DNA of 64,000 nucleotides from Arion vulgaris (taxonomy: Eukaryota > Mollusca > Gastropoda > Stylommatophora > Arionidae), in NCBI GenBank assembly GCA_020796225.1, contig CM036762.1, positions 15,953,786-16,017,785 on the forward strand, read 5' to 3'. Position numbers and translations under genes: made by a program. Below are positions 22,496 to 32,999 of the stretch, in pieces; position 1 is the first letter of the stretch; the number at the start of each line of letters is the position of its first letter. Below the pieces are notes generated by a model. That model had not been told where the DNA came from, did no database searches, and saw only the letters and a list, made by a program, of their open reading frames with translations.

Positions 22496-23159
22496 ATGTC
22501 TGTTTATATTCCATATCATTGGATAAATTATCGTCCAACAGCAGATTTCTAGCAAATTGTGTTCATTGTCCATGATATTACATTCTTATAAACTGTGCTG
22601 TCTGTCCACCACCTCTTGCTGTTCATATCCCAAATACATGTCTTCCCTAGCTAACTTACCTCAACTACACTTCTCCCTTCAGTCCAAAAGCCCTACAATA
22701 TGGCTCTTCAACAATGTATCATGTTTTTTTAATGTGACCAAAGCACCGTATTTGTCCAACTTTTCATTTTATTTTGGAGAAGAGATGTGGGGAGGGGTTC
22801 CCGGCAGAAGTTAACAATATACGGACATGCTAAAGCAGCAAGTGATGTCAACATATAGGAAGACTTGGCATGAGTTGGTGGAGGGAATATTAAGATTTCA
22901 AATGCGAGGGATATAGAGAGATAGGAGAGAGAGAGCGAGAGTGTACATTTCTCTTCCCTAATGTATATAATGCAGGAAAAAATGTGGCAGCTCCATTATA
23001 CCTTTTAAGAAGATCTCCATATAGTATATACATACATCCAACCTGATATTAAATCAATGAGTTTTCTCTATCGGTAAACACATATCAATCAACATGTTTC
23101 CAGCGCTAGCGTCTGTCCACGAGTTACTTATAAATAATCTATACCTAATGTATAATTGT
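22496..23159. other. No gene recognised
   Basis: A frame at 22557-22814 is unrecognised. GA-rich sequence at 22915-22950. Confidence 0.4.
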
Positions 23160-24000
23160 CTTGTTATTTCTCAGTTGTCAGTCTGCGCTGTAGACCACGA
23201 CCCACAATTACCATCAATAATGAAGACGTTGAAAATGTTCCATGTTTTGAGTATATTGGTTCGTAATTAAGAACAGATGAGACTTTACAAAGCAAATCTA
23301 GTCACTCCAAATTAGAGGGCAATTAATATGACGCACCTATTGCATAACACAAAAACAAGGAAAATTAAATATTTCGACATCAAAGACATATTCGAAATTA
23401 AAGCAAGCTGGAAAGAATGAGAGACTGAAGACGATGGGAGATGTCTGACATCTGTGACGCGACGCAGATTAAAAGTTTTCGGAATGCTGTGCATGGAGCA
23501 AGTTCGAAGGGAAAAGCTCTTGATGATGATTGCATACATTGAAGAAACATGAATAAAAACGTTTGAGACATGTATGAAACAATACAGACATGTATGGAAA
23601 CAAGCGACAGTATGAAACAATGACGCATTAACAGGACAAGAAACAATCAAATAAGTTAACTGAGACATGTATGAAACAATGACAGACATGTTTCCTGTGG
23701 AAACATATGGATATATGTCATGGCGCATTACACAAGCATTAAAGAAGAAAAAATCAAAAATCTTTTCAAATTGATACAGAAATATTCTTGGATCGCCTTG
23801 GACAAAGAAGAAGGGAAAAATTAGACTAGATACCATAGAAGATATGAGCATCGGCTCATAAACAGTCAGATTTCTTGGAAATATAAACATTTTGGTCACA
23901 GTGGTTATAATGAGAGGGCATAGTTCCTGGAAGAGGAGACAAGAAACGATAAAAAAGGGTGGTGTCAACATAACACTAAAGAAAGATTGGACGTTAATAT
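23160..24000 (+). pseudogene. Strongly decayed LINE fragments with an internal tandem duplication
   Basis: Scattered words of LINE C-termini (KTRKIKYFDIK, like the KYFGHIK motif; LINSQISWKYKHFGHSG) over many frames. GAGACATGTATGAAACAATG is repeated around 23560-23690. A stretch at 23690-23800 (TTTCCTGTGGAAACATATGG) matches 59980-60110. The 257-codon minus-strand frame here is a shadow. Confidence 0.45.
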
Positions 24001-24059
24001 GGAGGCGGCGACTCCATGAGCATGATTCGTAAAGATGAATCGGGAATGGTGAGACGCTA

Positions 24060-24480
24060 CTGGGTGGAGGTACTGGTACAGACAATGATAAGAGAAATCA
24101 CCTTCATTTTTGTCCCTGCGTACGCAGGAGTTAGGGGTAATGAACGAGCTGAGCTGATAGATTGGTTGGCAATATCAAAGGGAGCTGCTATGGATCGAAA
24201 TGATATTCTTCACGCATTGAGAGTCTTTCCGTATAGGAGTTTCAGAGCTATGAATCCCACTCGCTGACCAGATTGAAAGAGATGGGTGTCAATATTGGTG
24301 CAGCCGAAAAAAGACATACTAAATATGCAAAGAGATTGATTAATCAACATCGAACTGGCGTGTTGGGTCGCTGGACGCTGCTTTACTTGCTGAGGCGGAG
24401 ATCGGAGCACCTATGGACATGTCCGGAGTGCTATGATGATAGTCCTTATATAACTGATAACTGATGGAGGCGGTGGGAGA
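24060..24480 (+). pseudogene. LINE RNase H domain remnant and 3' end
   Basis: Reads VPAYAGVRGNERAELIDWLA, matching the HxGVxGNExAD core of LINE RNase H. Then come KGAAMDRNDILHALR and LINQHRTGVLGRWTL, LLRRRSEHLWTCPEC. The last block is shared with 54239-54400 and faintly with 25770-25835. One frameshift near 24265. Confidence 0.75.
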
Positions 24481-24671
24481 ATACTAATTTTTCAGGCGAA
24501 CCATGATGAAAGCGACCTTATGCATAGCGCATGCTGCATACATTGATGTGTCTGCGTAGCTCAGTGTTGGTCAGCTAAATTTGGACAACAATGAAGATTT
24601 GTTATAAATCGCTGGTACATTCGACTGTTAACGAAATTGACATTGGATCTACTGTGTTATAGTACTCTGAC

Positions 24672-24876
24672 AGCCCGTCTGCCCAGCGTGTTCGTAGCGC
24701 GTTGGACTACGGGTGAATATCCCTCTGTGTGTGCGGGTTCAATTCCGCGGAATGGCAGAAAAGCCACAGATTCCCCAGATTTACGGTGTTCGTGGCACCG
24801 AACCGAAGGTTACGATGTCCATGGCACCGAGCCGAAGAGCTGAAAAGCTCAAGTGCTTCTGGATCGAAAAAAAAAA
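24672..24876 (+). repeat. Full tRNA-derived SINE, family A, with target-site duplication
   Basis: CAGCGTGTTCGTAGCGCGTT, TGTGCGGGTTCAATTCCGCG, TTACGGTGTTCGTGGCACCG, CAAGTGCTTCTGGATCG and a poly-A end. Flanked by the perfect 12-base duplication TAGTACTCTGAC at 24660-24671 and 24877-24888. Confidence 0.95.
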
Positions 24877-24888
24877 TAGTACTCTGAC

Positions 24889-25494
24889 CATGCCACTTTC
24901 AGATAGTTCAAATGTACCAACACCAATGTGGTTTTGTGTACGTAGGCGTCGATTACAACCAGTTTCTTAGAATTATATTGATTGTAATTTGCTAAATGAC
25001 AATATAACGGATAAAGCATACACTTATAGTTCTTGTTGCATGCCAGTTGTTGTAGACGATCATGCAACATTCACAACGTTTTGTTATTCAAATATGTTGG
25101 TGGTTGTCTTCCGTGCTATAAAGCAAATCTGTAACAGTATCTAGGTATTTATTGTCCCAAAACTGATCAAGAACTTACTCCACCTCTTAGTGGTGGCACT
25201 TGCAACAATGCTGCATATGAACAACAGACTGATTAAACAAGTAGGTATAAAAGAGAGAATGCATACCCGGTTTTAAAAATATGTATGTAGGGGAAAAGAG
25301 AACGCACATATCGATGCTAACTGTAATAGAATATGATAAAACATAACAAACCTCAATAATCAAGAACAGTCCCAAAAAAACAGACGTCGTCACATGTCTC
25401 TTGCCCACATAACTATTTCCTATCACGATGTGTCCTCACGCATTTCTTCACATTACGTGCTCTGCATAATCCTCATCACATTTTTGTCTATCCG
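24889..25494. other. No gene recognised
   Basis: No supported feature. Confidence 0.4.
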
Positions 25495-25640
25495 TCAGCT
25501 ATGAATTCTGCAATAGTCATGACGCTTATACGAAATATTTTGATTGATATTTTCGTGAATGATTGCTTTCCTTACTAGTGTCTCTCGCCATTCAGACGTG
25601 CCTTAGTCTTGACTTCAGAGAGATCATTCGCGATTCTTAT
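25495..25640 (-). repeat. Interspersed repeat, family F
   Basis: AATTCTGCAATAGTCATGAC and CTTACTAGTGTCTCTCGCCA, as at 3535. Confidence 0.5.
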
Positions 25641-25735
25641 TGTTGGTGTCACTCATACAGTTGTATGTTAAAGCAAAGTTTATTGCTGGTGTCACTCATA
25701 CAGTTGTATGTCAAAGCACAGTTTATTATCCAACA
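25636..25735. repeat. 47-bp tandem duplication, 2 copies
   Basis: GGTGTCACTCATACAGTTGT then ATGTTAAAGCAAAGTTTATT, present twice with three changes. Confidence 0.8.
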
Positions 25736-25769
25736 AAGTAGCGCTGTCGTTAGTCGCCACACGATGTGA

Positions 25770-25835
25770 GACATACTGAGGAGGAGATCGGAGTACTTAT
25801 GGATTAATTGGTTCGATGTGCAGTGATGATGACCC
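25770..25835 (+). pseudogene. Tiny LINE fragment
   Basis: ACTGAGGAGGAGATCGGAGT, then ACTTATGGATTAA. Parallels the LLRRRSEHLW segment at 24395. Confidence 0.4.
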
Positions 25836-25849
25836 GATGAATAAACTAC

Positions 25850-26095
25850 AACTTCTTCGAACGCTCCATATTGACCACTAGTTAACCATTCTTTGTGATG
25901 TGTATGTGATCCGAGCCTAAGAGCGATTGTATGTTGTGCGTCTACAAGTAGGCCAGCACATCTGATTTATGCGACACTTTTTATTTACTTGGGTAGCTTC
26001 CCTAAGCCCCTACCTCAGTCGTCTCTTACGACATGCCTTGTAGGTTGCAATGTTACTATTCTTTGCTCCCTTGCAAGCCCCAGCAATACACGGTC
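25850..26095 (+). repeat. Interspersed repeat, family D
   Basis: AACTTCTTCGAACGCTCCAT, GTGATCCGAGCCTAAGAGCG, TCTCTTACGACATGCCTTGT and AGCCCCAGCAATACACGG. Confidence 0.8.
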
Positions 26096-26199
26096 GAAAC
26101 TATTACAATTAATACTAAAGTTTATTGTAAAACATTGAGACAACGACCACTTTAACAAAGCATAAACTAACAGCAACCGTTGTTATTTTCTCCACTCCC

Positions 26200-26465
26200 T
26201 AACATACTCTACAAATTCTTTTTTTTTTTTAAATTGCATATCTTTTCAGGACTTTGCGAATCAACCCCAGTTTTTACGCTGTTTGTGATTTTTCTAGGCA
26301 TTATTACGCTCAGTAGTTTGCCATTGCTTTCTGAACGGGTGGTGTCATCGTCCTTTGTTAAAATCCACGGAAACAATTTGCAACCAAACTGTTCGCAGGG
26401 TGATTCGAACTCAGAACGTCGGGGTTAATAGACCGAGTCACTATCCTCTAGGCCACAGACGCCCC
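26200..26465 (-). repeat. tRNA-derived SINE, family C (single internal unit)
   Basis: On the minus strand the head reads GCGTCTGTGGCCTAGAGGAT, with GAGTTCGAATCACCCTGCG as B-box. The body has GCAAATTGTTTCCGTGGAT, ACACCACCCGTTCAGAAAGC and AGGCATAATAAT-like sequence. It carries one copy of the segment that is tandemly amplified at 27640-28185. Confidence 0.8.
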
Positions 26466-26466
26466 A

Positions 26467-26900
26467 ATACTGGACATAATCGATGAAGACATCTCCAAAA
26501 TCAATGAAACTCAATCAAGCACAATTAAAGCAAATATATACCTGATAATTGCAACATATCTCTGATAGTTCTAGAAATTACAATCTAAATATATATTTAG
26601 AATAGAAAGATATCTCTAAACGTATATTTCTTCTAATCTCTTGAAACCGGTAAAAGGAATGGGATATGCGGTGAATCCTTGCCCACAACATTGGACATAA
26701 TCGATGAATACATCTCCAAAATCAATGAAACTAAATCAAGCACAATTAAAGCAAATATACACCTGATAATTGCAACATCTCTGACAGTTACAGATATGTA
26801 ACCACAAGTTACTGTCAAATAACGAGAATATATACCTGATAATTGAAACATTTCTATTGCAGCTACCGATATGGAGCCGACAAGGTACTGTCAAATAAAG
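26467..26900. repeat. Local duplication of about 100 bp
   Basis: GGACATAATCGATGAAGACA and GCAAATATATACCTGATAAT at 26473-26570 recur at 26694-26790. GTTACTGTCAAATAACGAGA and GGTACTGTCAAATAAAGAGT form a further shorter repeat. Confidence 0.75.
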
Positions 26901-27224
26901 AGTTATGAGAGTGAGTTGCTCAATGACTTGGATTTTAGAACAATTGTTCGGTGATTCAAATTCCGGTATAATCGATGTTTACTGAACTATCACCGGGGCT
27001 ACAGTGTAAGTCAACTGGAGCTGACACTTTAAGCTAACTATAAGGTACCGAGTAATAAGTGTCCTGCACGAATTCACCTTGTGCTGAATGGGATGCATGT
27101 CTACGTAGGCCGATGATGATGATGATGAGCGTAATGTATAAGCGTTCGTTTGTCGCACACGAAAGAGATTTGTGATTTCAATGGACGTTTCATTATAGAA
27201 ATTCGCCCCAGTGGTTACCATGGC

Positions 27225-27315
27225 CCAAATTTGAGGTGTAAAGAAAAGAACCACTGTTACCTGCCATGCATGTCGTAAGAGGCGACTAAGGAGGTTAGCT
27301 GAAATCGGATGCACA
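27225..27315 (-). repeat. Partial repeat, family D
   Basis: AAAGAAAAGAACCACTGTTA, GTCGTAAGAGGCGACTAAGG and ATCGGATGCACATGTCC. Confidence 0.5.
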
Positions 27316-27439
27316 TGTCCTAAACATGTACAAGTCTATACGTTTAGGGGCCTACTAAACCAATATGCAACGCATACACGTTCTTGGCAAAGATCAAACA
27401 TATCATAAAGAGTGAATAAAATTGGTCATAAAGAACGAA

Positions 27440-27545
27440 TGCAAAGAAGATTAAAGGAATTGGCCCTACTACCTCCTGCACACTAGGTTCTAGAAATGTG
27501 AAGTGACAGGCGCATCATACAATAAAGTCTGAAAAGGTTACGTTA
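27440..27545 (+). repeat. Partial repeat, family T
   Basis: AAAGGAATTGGCCCTACTAC, CTCCTGCACACTAGGTTCTA and GAAATGTGAAGTGACA. Confidence 0.55.
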
Positions 27546-27549
27546 ACTG

Positions 27550-28305
27550 CATATCCTTTACAGTTCTTCGCGAATCAACCCCAGCTTTTTAACGCTGTTT
27601 GTGATTTTTCTAGGCATTATTACGTTCAGAAGTTTGTCATTGCTTTCTGAACGGGTGGTGTCATCGTAGTAGTTTGTCATTGCTTTCTGAACGGTTGGTG
27701 TCATCGTAGTAGTTTGTCATTGCTTTCTGAACGGGTGGTGTCATCGTAGTAGTTTGTCATTGCTTTCTGAACGGGTGGTGTCATCGTAGTAGTTTGTCAT
27801 TGCTTTCTGAACGGTTGGTGTCATCGTAGTAGTTTGTCATTGCTTTCTGAACGGGTGGTGTCATCGTAGTAGTTTGTCATTGCTTTCTGAACGGTTGGTG
27901 TCATCGTAGTAGTTTGTCATTGCTTTCTGAACGGGTGGTGTCATCGTAGTAGTTTGTCATTGCTTTCTGAACGGGTGGTGTCATCGTAGTAGTTTGTCAT
28001 TGCTTTCTGAACGGGTGGTGTCATCGTAGTAGTTTGTCATTGCTTTCTGAACGGGTGGTGTCATCGTAGTAGTTTGTCATTGCTTTCTGAACGGTTGGTG
28101 TCATCGTAGTAGTTTGTCATTGCTTTCTGAACGGGTGGTGTCATCGTAGTAGTTTGTCCTGGCTTTCTGAACGGGTGGTGTCATCGTCCTTTTGTTAAAA
28201 TCCATGCGAAACAATTTGCAGCCGAACTGTCCGCAGCGTGATTCGAACTCAAAACGTCGAAGTTAATAGACCGAGTCAATATCCCCTAGGCCACAGACGC
28301 CACCG
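27550..28305 (-). repeat. tRNA-derived SINE, family C, expanded by an internal array
   Basis: Left flank TTCTTCGCGAATCAACCCCA and AGGCATTATTACGTTCAGAA, right flank TTTTGTTAAAATCCATGCGA, GTGATTCGAACTCAAAACGT and CCTAGGCCACAGACGCC. These are the body and tRNA head of family C in reverse, as at 26200. Between them a 40-bp internal piece is repeated about 14 times. Confidence 0.9.
27640..28185. repeat. 40-bp minisatellite inside a SINE, about 14 copies
   Basis: TAGTAGTTTGTCATTGCTTT, CTGAACGGGTGGTGTCATCG at an exact 40-base period. The only frequent variant is ACGGGT versus ACGGTT, so the array is very homogeneous. No unique spacers. Confidence 0.95.
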
Positions 28306-28755
28306 AGCTATTCTACTCCTCCTTTAAGGCTACGGGTAAATATTCTATTTGTATTATACTTGCAGCTTGTATTTCTTACTTGTGAGAAATGGTATAAATA
28401 AGAGAAGAAAAACAGAAGACGATTGCATGCAGGAGTCTTGTTACAAGCAGATTTGTGACAATGTATGATGGGAAGATAGATGGGAAGATAGATGGTAACT
28501 GTAGCAGAAACATGCAGGATTTGAATGATGGTTTAGCAAAAGAAATAACCTGGTTACAAGAAGCAACGTTTAGTTATGAGTTTGCTGATAGCATAAGACA
28601 AACATAACTAAGGATGACATGTTGCAAGAATTCAGAAAGAATTATTATGTGTGTTAGAAAGGCTGCTGTTGAAACAGGTAAGTATGTCTGATAATGATCA
28701 ACAATTATTCATAATTTACTGTTCTGTGTGCGTGGTTTGGGTGCGTTAGCAGCTT
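28306..28755. other. No gene recognised; one small frame
   Basis: A 48-codon ATG frame begins near 28460 (MYDGKIDGKIDGN) and ends at a TAA near 28606. A good donor-like AACAGGTAAGTATG lies at about 28673. No family match and no supporting exon, so it is noted only. Confidence 0.25.
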
Positions 28756-28835
28756 ATTTTGTATTTGTAGATAGGTGATTTTGTATTTTTATATAGATTA
28801 TTTTGTATTTGTAGGTAGATTATTTTGTAGGTAGG
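28756..28835. repeat. Short degenerate tandem repeat
   Basis: TTTTGTATTTGTAGATAGGT and ATTATTTTGTATTTGTAGGT, three to four copies of about 25 bases. Confidence 0.6.
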
Positions 28836-28982
28836 CGCATTTGAGAGAATATCGCGCTTGGGTATGTGGGAGAATTTCGTGTGTTTTTGAAACAATTTGA
28901 GATCTGGTTGATATCTATAATTTGGAAAGAATGCAGTAAAACTATATATCAATAGTAAAATATCGAAACATAAAGTGAAATA

Positions 28983-29017
28983 GTCGTTTCGACCTAACAG
29001 TCTTTATCAAGCAACGG
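28983..29017 (-). repeat. Dispersed motif of retroelement type (GATAAAGAC...GTCGAAAC)
   Basis: On the minus strand TTGCTTGATAAAGACTGTTA then GGTCGAAACGACT. The same motif occurs at 35251 and 36576. GAC and GTC can pair around a small loop. Confidence 0.45.
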
Positions 29018-29079
29018 ATAAAAGATACATATACGACTAAAAGCGATGGCATTGTAATTAAAAACGACATTGATTTTTT

Positions 29080-29262
29080 TTTTGGAGCTTTTAGTTCTTC
29101 GGCTCGGTGCCATGAACATCGTAACCCTTCGGTTCGGTGCCATAAACACCGTTAGTCTGGGGAACCTGTGGCTTTTCTGCCAGCCCGCGGAATTGAACAC
29201 GCACACACAGAGGGCTAGTCACCCGCAGTCCAACACGCTACGAACACATTGGGCAGGGATAA
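29080..29262 (-). repeat. tRNA-derived SINE, family A
   Basis: Poly-T at the left, then GGTGCCATGAACATCGTAAC, TTCTGCCAGCCCGCGGAATT, GAACACGCACACACAGAGGG and CGCTACGAACACATTGGGCA. Confidence 0.85.
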
Positions 29263-30228
29263 CATGACATATGTTTAAAATCTTTGACTCAAAACAAAAC
29301 GAATTGAAACATTTTAAAACTGGTGAACAAATATGACAACAAAATATGTAGCAATGACAAATGAGTGTACAAAGCATTGGAATGCAGTGTGTTTGAATTC
29401 AAAATAGCTTAATGTATGTATCATGTGGAAACATATACCGATTTCTGAGTGCAAATCAAGTCCGATTATCAGCCGAACATGATCGAATGCATGTTCTTCC
29501 TTTCGTTCGCTTTCGATCGAATGAATGTGATATGGATGTTCCAATAACATAGATTCTATATGGTCAGTTCTATTAAAGTGGTGTGTGGTGGGGGCGTCTA
29601 CACAGGTCCAGGAGAGATTGCCATATACTGTTACAAATGCTGACAGTAATCAAGTTTTTCAAGGTTTACCATAAGTTAAGCCATATCAATGCGATGTACG
29701 AAAATCTACAAATCTGAGGTGGTCAGACCGGGTCAGATCGGATCTGGAGAAAACCGTGGGTGAGGCAACAGATATATTGAGTTTAAAAAATGATGTGATG
29801 TACCGTATATAAATGTCTTTATTTAATCACCCGTTAACCATATCACAACGTTTACAAATGTCACATAGCCAGCATTGCGAGACTGAGACAAATCGCCAGC
29901 CTGAAAAAAGGGAGGTGACTTTGGTAAATACTACAGTTCGGGTCCGTACCATATCAGTACATATATTTGCGTTGACGACGATCACATCAATTGATGCTAA
30001 ATTGATGTTTATTAGCGACGACCGAACCAATATTTCCTTATGCCGCCAAAGTCTTCTGTACGCCACTACTGGCAAATTGTTTGAGGAAATACATGTATCC
30101 GAGGCAAAGCAGATGTAAAAACACTGTCATGGTACCATCATCAGTCGTCTCGCGCCCAGAGGTACATAAGGGAAATACACAAAAAATATACACTGTGATG
30201 AGACCTAAACACGTGTTAGGTTGGAGAA
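29263..30228. other. No gene recognised
   Basis: Overlapping frames on both strands around 29820-30110 (101 and 82 codons) show no recognisable motif and are mutual shadows. Confidence 0.4.
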
Positions 30229-30481
30229 AACGGGGTATCTGTGGCTAAGAGATTATGTCCTTGCCTTGTGAGTTGAAGGTCATGGGTTAGAATCCGGACC
30301 GCGCCGTTCTGTACACAAGTGCATTTTTTCCCAGAGATCCCTAGGATTGTTGCCGGAGCTATGGAGTTCGTGCTTTGTGCACTACTCTCGGCAGGTCGCG
30401 TGTCATTTCTGTGGAGAGGGACCGAGCCATATAGGGTAAAACCCAGTGCAATGAAATCAATCCTTCGGCTTTAAAACCACT
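30229..30481 (+). repeat. tRNA-derived SINE, family B, with target-site duplication
   Basis: ACGGGGTATCTGTGGCTAAG, GGTCATGGGTTAGAATCCGG, TTGTTGCCGGAGCTATGGAG and TCAATCCTTCGGCTTTAAAA. Flanked by TTAGGTTGGAGAA at 30216-30228 and TTAGGTAGGAGAA at 30482-30494 (12 of 13 identical). Confidence 0.9.
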
Positions 30482-30494
30482 TTAGGTAGGAGAA

Positions 30495-31734
30495 TCAACT
30501 TTCATCTTCAGCATGTCATGAAGTTGCAAGAGAGTCATGAAAAAGTCCCCTCTGGACTAGAAAACTGTCCCGCCGGTATCATTGCACAGACAAACACACA
30601 CCAGTCAAAGCAGTACTACGGGATTTGAAACTGTACTATAGGATTTGAAAGAAAACTGTGGAACCTATACCGTCGAGTGTCGACAAGTGATCCACCAACC
30701 TGGAGACGAAATTACAAATTCTACGGCCTGACACAGTAGTGGGGATGGGGGAGGGGGAAGAGATACACTCCTTTGGGGATTAGAAAACAACAATCTCACT
30801 ATTTAAGAAACAAAACAGAAAAAAGACAAGACAAAATGTCCGTACAGTACAGTACTAAACACAGGTACGAAAAGCCTACATTTTCTTTGAAACACTACTA
30901 AAATAGCTTACAAATTAAGTGGCACACATATATGTGGTACGTTTTCATGTCTTCCGGGTTTATAAAATATTATTTAGTTAGCGACAGCAAAGAACCTTAT
31001 TTTCGTGTGTATAAATAGATGATCATCTATAATTGCGCACCTGTTATAGACTATAGCAATGTTCTGCATGCTTGTGTGTCTGTGTTTAAGTGTGTATAAA
31101 TAGCACAACGTCTATGCAATGGTTAAACTACCACAGACAATACAAAAATTGTCTGCGTCAGTGAATGTACGTGTATGCAAGATGGAAAGAGACAGTAATG
31201 AGGAATACACCCAGCTTTTATTACAAAGCATAACGAAGAACCTACTCTAGAATGTATTATTTCGTATTTTCCTAACAAAAAGTATGTGTACACAACATGA
31301 TTGTTTGTCGTTCCTCAACTACCTGGATTTCTCGGTAAAACATTCCCAGCAAACATGGAACACCAGGCTCTTAATTAAAATCATGTGATGATTATTGATT
31401 GATGCGTTCACATAATGGGTGTTTCAATTATGTCCAGACATGTTATTATTAGATTATTGGTTCGGAAATGTTAATGGATTGAGAGATTTACCTAGATGAA
31501 ACTGGAAGGAGGTTAAACGACTTCATGCATTACCATGCAATATTGTTTCTTATATGAAATGTTACTGTTTCTGTCTACTCCCGAAGGAGGTACAAGGTTA
31601 CATTTGTTTTTCATGTACCAGGCAATCAACGCCACCCCTCAATAGACGCACGCGCACACACACTATACCTGAACTAAAAAAAAGAGATTGTTAAATGAAA
31701 ATGATTGCGAGTCGCTGATTTTCAAGGCACCACT
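30495..31734. other. No gene recognised
   Basis: No frame above the size expected by chance and no repeat family recognised. A poly-A run starts near 31676. Confidence 0.45.
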
Positions 31735-32035
31735 TATATGGTCAGTAGTCTGTCATTGCTTTCTGGACAGTGAGGTCTATATTTGCCGTTCGTAAAAGTT
31801 CATGGCTTAGGGGATAGTGACTCGGTCTATTAACCCCGATGTTCTGAGTTCGAATCACGCTGCGGACAATTTGGTTGCAAATTGTTTCGCGTGAATTTTA
31901 CAAAAGGACCCGTTCAGAAAGCAATGGCAAACTACTGAATGTAATAATGCCTAGAAAAATCACAAACAGCGTTAAAAGCTGGGGCTGATTCGCAAAGTCC
32001 TGTAAAGGATATGCAATTAACTTTTAAAAGTCCAT
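31735..32035 (+). repeat. tRNA-derived SINE, family C
   Basis: GGGGATAGTGACTCGGTCTA, CTGAGTTCGAATCACGCTGC, GCAAATTGTTTCGCGTGAA, CGTTCAGAAAGCAATGGCAA and AGTCCTGTAAAGGATATGCA. A partial inverted echo of the body precedes it (GTCTGTCATTGCTTTCTGG at 31749). Confidence 0.75.
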
Positions 32036-32549
32036 ACGAACATACAGTATTTGCTTCTCGATTGAAGGCATATTACAGAAAGTTACATAGATGCTACATA
32101 GACCCAGCAAAACTTCGGAAATGTTTATACAGATGCTTCAGCTACTAAAGCAATTAGTAATGGAGGGGAGCAGTCAACAGACTAAATAATGGGGTTGAGT
32201 TAACCCTGCCCATAGCTACATGAAAGTTCTCAAGCAATTGTGTTTGCTTCAATTATACTATATATAAAATATAATAATAATAACCGTCCATCACAAGCTA
32301 TGATAATGCCAACAGTCTCAGGCGTGTGTTGCTGTATCCCTTTGTTTATGTGAGGAGGAGTGATGTAGTGTGCAATCCTAGAAAACAACCTCCTGCTGCA
32401 TGATCAGGATTGGACATGTAGGTGTATATTTTCAAGCAGCTAGTTTTCTCTGCGTCTCAGTACGACGAGTATGCTCGTGCGTTGTTGCAGCGCCACATTT
32501 GGCGATCTTGCGAAAAATTGTCTAGTAACGCTCAGCCTATCAATACGAG
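32036..32549. other. No gene recognised
   Basis: A 73-codon frame at 32422-32643 has no recognisable motif. Confidence 0.35.
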
Positions 32550-32760
32550 CGTCCTTACGAACACAACCAGCGAGCCATTAAAAAAATGGCTCACTGAGGA
32601 GTGTCTTTCACAAACGCTTCGTTATATGCGATGGGTGTCGTAAGAAATTAGATTTAAGTGGTTCGAATCCTGTGTTTGTCAATTTGTTTTTCGGAAGCTC
32701 TTAATACGTGTACATTGTTTATTTGTTGATCATATTCTTTGCTTCCGTTGCTTCCTCTTT
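32550..32760 (+). repeat. Interspersed repeat, family H
   Basis: GAGCGTCCTTACGAACACAA, GTGGTTCGAATCCTGTGTTT and TTGTTTATTTGTTGATCATA match 9730-9920 in order. Confidence 0.4.
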
Positions 32761-32999
32761 GGCTCTTGCAAAAAAAAAACCCTCCTTGTTATCATCTAGC
32801 AACGCTCGGAAGTTGTACGTGCCCTTAATAAGCGTTTTTCTTATAGCGATGTGTAATTGTGTAGTTTTGCAGTTACTGTGGGATATATACGGCCAAAAGC
32901 AACGGCACAAAGATATGAAACCCGTGTTTTTTAAAGCAATCATGTTTTCTTCTGCTTCGTTTACTCTCAGATGTTAACTTGAATATATTCTAAAGAAAC

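Noticed and set aside
23312..24085. Minus-strand frame of 257 codons, hydrophobic
   Set aside because: It lies antisense to decayed LINE sequence with an A-rich plus strand; the F- and S-rich content is a shadow effect.
27640..28185. Regular 40-bp repeats that might suggest a CRISPR array
   Set aside because: There are no unique spacers, the repeat abuts itself, the context is a eukaryotic SINE and no cas genes exist.
28460..28690. Small ATG frame followed by a donor-like site
   Set aside because: A stop codon separates the frame from the donor, and no second exon or family match could be shown.
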